Source of the DNA: Streptomyces sp. DH-12
Lineage (GTDB): Bacteria > Actinomycetota > Actinomycetes > Streptomycetales > Streptomycetaceae
Assembly (NCBI RefSeq): GCF_002899455.1
Contig: NZ_PPFB01000001.1
Span: forward strand, 1,674,001-1,738,000
Length of the DNA stretch: 64,000 nucleotides
Reading direction: 5' to 3'
The notes beneath the pieces are model-generated. The model was not told the DNA's origin. It saw only the letters and a list, made by a program, of their open reading frames with translations, and did no database searches. Positions 59,423 to 64,000 of this stretch are shown here, piece by piece; the stretch's first letter is position 1; each line of letters opens with the position of its first letter. Made by a program: the position numbers and the translations under genes.

Positions 59423-60631
59423 ATGGAGTTCCGGCAGTCGAGCAAGCTCAGCGAGGTCTGTTACGAGATCCGCGGCCCGGTGATCGAGCACGCCGACGCG
59501 CTGGAGGAGGCGGGGCACAGCGTGCTGCGCCTCAACACCGGCAATCCGGCCCTGTTCGGCTTCGAGGCGCCGGAGGAGATCCTCCAGGACATGATCCGGA
59601 TGCTTCCCCGGGCGCACGGGTACACCGACTCGCGCGGCATCCTCTCCGCCCGCCGCGCGGTGGCCCAGCGCTACCAGACGCTCGGCCTGGAGGTCGACGT
59701 CGACGACGTCTTCCTCGGCAACGGCGTCTCCGAGCTGGTGTCCATGGCGGTGCAGGCCCTGCTGGAGGACGGCGACGAGATCCTCATCCCCGCACCGGAC
59801 TTCCCGCTGTGGACGGCGGTGACCACCCTGGCCGGCGGCACGGCGGTGCACTACCTCTGCGACGAACAGGCCGACTGGTACCCGGACCTGGACGACATGG
59901 CCGCGAAGATCACCGACCGCACCAAGGCCGTCGTCGTCATCAACCCCAACAACCCGACGGGCGCGGTGTATCCGAAGGAGGTCGTCGAGGGCATCCTGGA
60001 CCTGGCCCGCCGGCACGGCCTGATGGTCCTCGCCGACGAGATCTACGACCAGATCCTGTACGACGACGCCGTGCACCACTCGGCCGCCGCGCTCGCCCCC
60101 GACCTGGTCGTGCTGACGTTCTGCGGACTGTCCAAGACGTACCGCGTGGCGGGGTTCCGCTCCGGCTGGCTGGTGGTCACCGGTCCCAGGCAGCACGCGA
60201 AGGACTACCTCGAGGGCCTGACCATGCTGGCGTCGATGCGGCTGTGCGCCAACGCGCCCGCGCAGTACGCCATCCAGGCCGCGCTGGGCGGCCGGCAGTC
60301 CATCCGGGACCTCACCGCGCCGGGCGGCAGGCTGCGCGAACAGCGGGACGTGGCCTGGGAGAAGCTGAACGAGATCCCGGGCGTGAGCTGTGTGAAGCCG
60401 AAGGGCGCGCTGTACGCGTTCCCGCGGCTGGACCCGAAGGTGCACAGGATCCACGACGACGAGAAGTTCGTCCTGGACCTGCTGCTCCGCGAGAAGATCC
60501 AGGTCGTCCAGGGCACCGGCTTCAACTGGCCCTCCCCCGACCACTTCCGCATCCTCACCCTCCCCCACGCGGAGGACCTGGAGGCGGCGATCGGCCGCAT
60601 CGGCCGCTTCCTGAGCGGGTACCGGCAGTAG
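59423..60631 (+). CDS. Class I/II aminotransferase, alanine transaminase (AlaA)-like
   Basis: 402 residues, PLP-dependent fold type I. NPNNPTG (174-180) and the PLP Lys, K238 in GLSKTYRVAGFRSGWL, are conserved, as are ADEIYDQILYDD (phosphate and PLP Asp) and LNTGNPALFGF. The length and N-terminus EFRQSSKLSEVCYEIRGPV match AlaA-type enzymes, which interconvert alanine and pyruvate with glutamate/2-oxoglutarate. SD GGAGG is 5 nt before the ATG. The divergent HxlR protein likely controls it. Confidence 0.92.
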   Translation: MEFRQSSKLSEVCYEIRGPVIEHADALEEAGHSVLRLNTGNPALFGFEAPEEILQDMIRMLPRAHGYTDSRGILSARRAVAQRYQTLGLEVDVDDVFLGNGVSELVSMAVQALLEDGDEILIPAPDFPLWTAVTTLAGGTAVHYLCDEQADWYPDLDDMAAKITDRTKAVVVINPNNPTGAVYPKEVVEGILDLARRHGLMVLADEIYDQILYDDAVHHSAAALAPDLVVLTFCGLSKTYRVAGFRSGWLVVTGPRQHAKDYLEGLTMLASMRLCANAPAQYAIQAALGGRQSIRDLTAPGGRLREQRDVAWEKLNEIPGVSCVKPKGALYAFPRLDPKVHRIHDDEKFVLDLLLREKIQVVQGTGFNWPSPDHFRILTLPHAEDLEAAIGRIGRFLSGYRQ

Positions 60632-60718
60632 GCCACGGGGCTGCCCGGCCCGGAAAAACCCTGTTCGTGTCCGGTGTCGGGCGGGTCGGCATCCCACGGG
60701 CCGGCAGAACGGGGGGGC

Positions 60719-60928
60719 ATGGGCGACGGCACGGAACTGGTGGCGGCGGTCGGACGGGGCGACGAACAGGACGTACGTCGGTTCCTGGAGGCAGGCGCGG
60801 ATCCGGACACGCTCACGGAAGACGGACTGCCGGTGCTGTGCCGTGCGATCGCCGCCCACGACGCCGGCGTGGCCGACCACCGCGTCCGCGCGGTCTGGCG
60901 CTGGGAGTGGGAACGGGAGCGTCCGTGA
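60719..60928 (+). pseudogene. Truncated ankyrin-repeat protein
   Basis: 69 residues starting with GDGTELVAAVGRGDEQDVRRFLEAGADPDTL and EDGLPVLCRAIAAHD, one and a half ankyrin repeats of the LVxAVxxGDxxxVxxLLxxGADPxxxDxxGxTPL type. The continuation (VADHRVRAVWRWEWERERP) leaves the repeat pattern, so the rest of the array is lost or shifted. No SD apart from a G-run. Confidence 0.6.
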
Positions 60929-61038
60929 CGTCACTGCCGCGCGACTCCGGCACACGGCGCCGGGCACGCACCAGGGGCCCACCCACCCGGGCCGCCGCCG
61001 GGGGCCGTGCACCGGCCCACAGCTGCGAGCCGGTCGGA

Positions 61039-61839
61039 TCAGGGCGCCGGCGTGTAGAAGCGCATCGGGGAGTTCGGACGGAAGCCGATGCGGGGGTACA
61101 CGGGCGCGCCGGCGGCGGTCGCGTGCAGGGTGGCGCGGGTCGCTCCGGTGGCGCGGGCGCCCTCGTACAGGGCCTTGCGCGTCACCGCCTCCCCGTAGCC
61201 CCGGCGCTGCCACTGCGGATCGGTGGCGACGAGCAGGACGAAGAGGCGGCCCTGCGCCTCCACCGTGGCGGCGCAGGCCACGGGCGTGCCGTCCCGTACG
61301 CCGAGGTAGGCGTGCACTCCGTCCTTCCACAGCGTGGAGCGGGCGAGGCCGTCACGGCCGTCCTCGAGCGGGAACCCGTAGGCACGTGAGTTGATGTCCG
61401 CGTAGGCCTGAAGGTGCTCCTCGGTGGTCACGCGCACGAACGTCAGATCGGGGTGGTCCGGTGCGGGGAGGGGCAGCAGGTCTCCCGCCATGCCCGTGCC
61501 GGGGAAGGCGTACGCGAGACCGGCCCGCTCGGCCGCCGTCCCCAGCGCCGCGCGCGCCTCGTCGTCGAGGAGGTCCTCGAAGACCCAGAGGAAACCCGGA
61601 CGGCTCTTCGCACGCATGATCTCCGCCGCCTCCTTCAGGCGCCGCTCCATGAGATCGGCGCCCGTGCCGACGCCGGTCAGGGTGACGCAGTTCCAGAAGG
61701 CGAACCGGCAGTCGGCCCAGCGGACGGCGATCCCGGGGAGGTCACGGACGTCCGCCTCCGGGTCGCGGTCGAGCACCATGGTCCGCCAGACGGCGGCGAG
61801 CTGTTCCATCGATTCGACCGAGTCCGCGAGATCGTGCAC
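61039..61839 (-). CDS. GNAT-family N-acetyltransferase
   Basis: 266 residues from a GTG at 61839 with GGAGAA upstream. The N-terminal half is a degenerate GNAT-like or adaptor domain (RWADCRFAFWNCVTL). The C-terminal half (about 140-260) is a GNAT domain with VACAATVEAQGRLFVLLVATDPQWQRRGYGEAVTR, including the acetyl-CoA motif QRRGYG, and ATLHATAAGAPVYPRIGF. Substrate unknown. Confidence 0.9.
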   Translation of the reverse strand: MHDLADSVESMEQLAAVWRTMVLDRDPEADVRDLPGIAVRWADCRFAFWNCVTLTGVGTGADLMERRLKEAAEIMRAKSRPGFLWVFEDLLDDEARAALGTAAERAGLAYAFPGTGMAGDLLPLPAPDHPDLTFVRVTTEEHLQAYADINSRAYGFPLEDGRDGLARSTLWKDGVHAYLGVRDGTPVACAATVEAQGRLFVLLVATDPQWQRRGYGEAVTRKALYEGARATGATRATLHATAAGAPVYPRIGFRPNSPMRFYTPAP

Positions 61840-62045
61840 AGGTGTTCTCCTCCGGTCGCCGGGTGTGCTGGAGTCCTCCCAGCGGTACCAGTTGTACACG
61901 CCGCGCCTCACGTATCGACGCGCGCGGGAGGGACAGCGGGTCGTCGCTCCTGGCTCCCTCCCGCCCCCTTCCCGAGCTCGGGGCGTCTCACGTGCGCGCG
62001 GAAACTCCCGTGCGCCGGTTCGCGCGCCTCTGCGATCATCCTCGA

Positions 62046-64000
62046 ATGGCGCACGGTCTCGCATCACTGGTCATCCGGCACACCCACCGCATTCCCTCCC
62101 CCGAGGGCTCCGCCGGGGAAGGCGCCACCGCCGCACGGCAGTTCGACGCGGCGCTGATGTCCGTGGGCTTCAAGCTCTCGGCGGAGCTGCTGGAGCGGCT
62201 GTCCGGACTGTCCGAGGCCGCGGTCCTGCGCACCGCCCGGCGGACACTGCCCGTGGTGAGCGAAATGGTGGGCGACCACGTCCGGCACAACGCGTACTTC
62301 ATCGACTTCCCGGCGAACGTCCCGGACACCGAAGAGTTCTGGATGCGGTGCGTGACGAAGGCGCTCGAAGACGACATGTCGCGCGAGAACGTGCTGAAAC
62401 AGCTGGCGCACGGGGTGCTGAACCTGCTCAGTCTCCCCGCGTACGGCCGCTACCAGCACACGTACGAGCAGTTGCTCGCGGCGCAGGACGAGCTGATCGC
62501 CTCGGCGGGCGACCGGGTGACCGTCCTGCACCTCGGACGGGACCTGGACGACGAACTCACCGATCTGTACCTGGCTCTGGCGGGCAGCACGACGCCGCTG
62601 GGCGAGGAACACCTGCGCGACCTCAAGACCCTCGCCCAGCGGTGCGCGCTCGGACCGCAGCCGGAGTCGATCCCGGTCAGGGAGAACCGGGCCGTCGTCA
62701 ACGAGGCACGTCTCCTGGCCGGCGCGGACCTCCTGCTCGACACCGTCACCGATGTGCTGCGGCTGGCCTGCGCCCTGTCGGGCGGCGACGTGACGCTGCG
62801 GGAGCCGACCCGGTTCCGGTCCCTCCCGCGGCCGGTCCGCCGTGCCCTGCTCGCGGGCCTCGACGCCGTGGTCGCGGCGGACCCCGCCAAACTGGCCGAC
62901 GTGCACGCGCACCGCGAGCCCTTCAAGCGGCTCGGTGAGCGGCTCCACCCGCACGAGTACCCGCACCGGCCGCACGCGGCCGAGGTGTTCGCCGTGGCCC
63001 GCGGGGAGAAGGAGGCGCGGTCCTTCGACAGCCGCGTCGAGGAACTGCTCGACGCGTACGACGTACCCGGTGCGGTGCGGCTGCTCCGGTCCGCGCCCGG
63101 CAAACTGTTCAGGGCCCTGGACCTCCTGCTGCGCATCGCCTCCGGACAGGAGGAGAGGGACGCGGTGGTGGCCGCCGCGGTGCGGGTCGCGCCCCAGGTC
63201 TCCGGCCGGGTCGTGCTGTCGGTCCGCGAGCACTTCCAGAACCGGGAACGGGAGACCGGCGAACCCCGGATCTTCGTCAGCCGGCGGGGCCATGGATGGG
63301 CCGCTCCCGACGCCCGACGGCCGGTGCCCGCGGCCGACCGCGACCGCCTCGTCGCCGCCCTCGACGCCGAGATGCGCCGCCGGCTCCCGGCACCGGGCCG
63401 GCTGCTGCTCGACCCCGACGTCCTCGACGTGGCGCTCCCGCTCAGCGGCAGGGCGGCGGCGGCAGGACTCGGCGTACTGCCGCGGGGCTCGGTCTCGGCG
63501 GTCGACGGGGAGCGGCTGCGTTTCTTCGTGTACTGGAAGGAGACCGGGAAACGGACCGACTACGATCTCTCGGCGCTGCTCCTCCACCCCGACTACAGCA
63601 CCGGCTCCTGGCTGTCCTACACCTCGCTCAAGACCGTCGGGGGCGTCCACTCGGGAGACATCACCGAGGCGCCCGAGGGGGCCTCGGAGTTCATCGAACT
63701 GTCCCTGGACCAGGTGCGCGGCACCTTCATCGTCCCGCAGGTCAACATCTACGCCGGCGAGGGCTTCGACGAGGTCGAGGAGTCGTTCTTCGGTTTCATG
63801 CTGCGCGACGGCGAGCGGAAGGGCCGGCCGTTCGAGCCGCGCACGGTGCGGACGAAGTCGGATCTGCGCGGCGCGGGCCGGGTGGCCCTGCCGATGGTGT
63901 TCCGGCGGGAGGACGACGGACGGTGGCGCGCCAAGTGGCTCCACCTGTACCTGAGGGGCATCTCCTCGGCCAACCGGGTCGAGGAGAACCAGGTGTCGGT
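62046..64000 (+). CDS. SCO0854/MXAN_6230-type protein, 5' part (runs off window)
   Basis: At least 651 residues are present and the frame is open at the window end. The early helical part has GDHVRHNAYFIDFPANVPDTEEFWMRC and LLSLPAYGRYQHTYEQLLAAQDEL, which I recognise from the MXAN_6230/SCO0854 family, large proteins associated with TerD-type stress loci that end in a RING-like domain (not reached here). The later part, from LRFFVYWKETGKRTDYDLSALLL to NIYAGEGFDEVEESFFGFMLR, is a TerD-like beta module. Function unknown; probably envelope or metal stress. No strong SD before the ATG. Confidence 0.82.
   Translation, partial: MAHGLASLVIRHTHRIPSPEGSAGEGATAARQFDAALMSVGFKLSAELLERLSGLSEAAVLRTARRTLPVVSEMVGDHVRHNAYFIDFPANVPDTEEFWMRCVTKALEDDMSRENVLKQLAHGVLNLLSLPAYGRYQHTYEQLLAAQDELIASAGDRVTVLHLGRDLDDELTDLYLALAGSTTPLGEEHLRDLKTLAQRCALGPQPESIPVRENRAVVNEARLLAGADLLLDTVTDVLRLACALSGGDVTLREPTRFRSLPRPVRRALLAGLDAVVAADPAKLADVHAHREPFKRLGERLHPHEYPHRPHAAEVFAVARGEKEARSFDSRVEELLDAYDVPGAVRLLRSAPGKLFRALDLLLRIASGQEERDAVVAAAVRVAPQVSGRVVLSVREHFQNRERETGEPRIFVSRRGHGWAAPDARRPVPAADRDRLVAALDAEMRRRLPAPGRLLLDPDVLDVALPLSGRAAAAGLGVLPRGSVSAVDGERLRFFVYWKETGKRTDYDLSALLLHPDYSTGSWLSYTSLKTVGGVHSGDITEAPEGASEFIELSLDQVRGTFIVPQVNIYAGEGFDEVEESFFGFMLRDGERKGRPFEPRTVRTKSDLRGAGRVALPMVFRREDDGRWRAKWLHLYLRGISSANRVEENQVS

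Overview
The window looks like Streptomyces chromosome. Base composition is very GC-rich throughout, third codon positions are almost all G or C, GTG starts are common, and the gene content (AllR-type IclR regulator, LAL-type LuxR regulator, NIS siderophore synthetases, SCO0854-type protein, SpoIIE-type phosphatase, roadblock protein) is typical of that genus. I saw no rRNA, tRNA, CRISPR array or plasmid origin.

Region 1 (1-15 kb) is accessory and rearranged. A short-chain dehydrogenase has been cut by an IS110-family remnant. Beside it lie an alpha/beta hydrolase and a small monooxygenase, then a large LAL regulator, an LtrA-type membrane protein pair and an aldehyde dehydrogenase. The hydrolase and the aldehyde dehydrogenase, 6.9 kb apart, start from nearly identical 152-bp upstream regions. 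An apparently intact IS701-family element with a CTAG target duplication sits at the stop codon of a frameshifted serine recombinase. A SnoaL-like protein and an Rrf2-type regulator diverge across three regularly spaced copies of one inverted-repeat operator. Several gene scraps fill the rest.

Region 2 (14-34 kb) is mostly redox, metal and stress functions. A transporter-like membrane protein precedes a molybdopterin oxidoreductase whose usual iron-sulfur cysteine ligands are all replaced, translationally coupled to a 160-residue helical protein. Then come an acyl-CoA dehydrogenase/SpoIIE phosphatase operon, a sodium:alanine-type symporter, a two-gene ferritin-like/hemerythrin operon, several small conserved proteins, a second hemerythrin, a roadblock protein and an ArsR regulator. 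A decayed copy of the 3' end of the 160-residue gene lies 14 kb downstream, beside a 38-bp dispersed repeat.

Region 3 (34-64 kb) reads as ordinary chromosome. It holds a SNF2 helicase/SWIM-protein pair, a ROK sugar kinase and GntR regulator with matching TGTCCGGACA operators, a Gfo/Idh/MocA dehydrogenase that looks leaderless, a two-component system, an SDR, an intact allR beside a broken allantoicase, a frameshifted MobA-like gene, a HipA-like kinase, a TerC protein, two divergent IucA/IucC siderophore synthetases, a VWA-domain protein with a secreted partner, an HxlR regulator divergent from an aminotransferase, a GNAT protein and the 5' part of an SCO0854-type gene that runs off the window.
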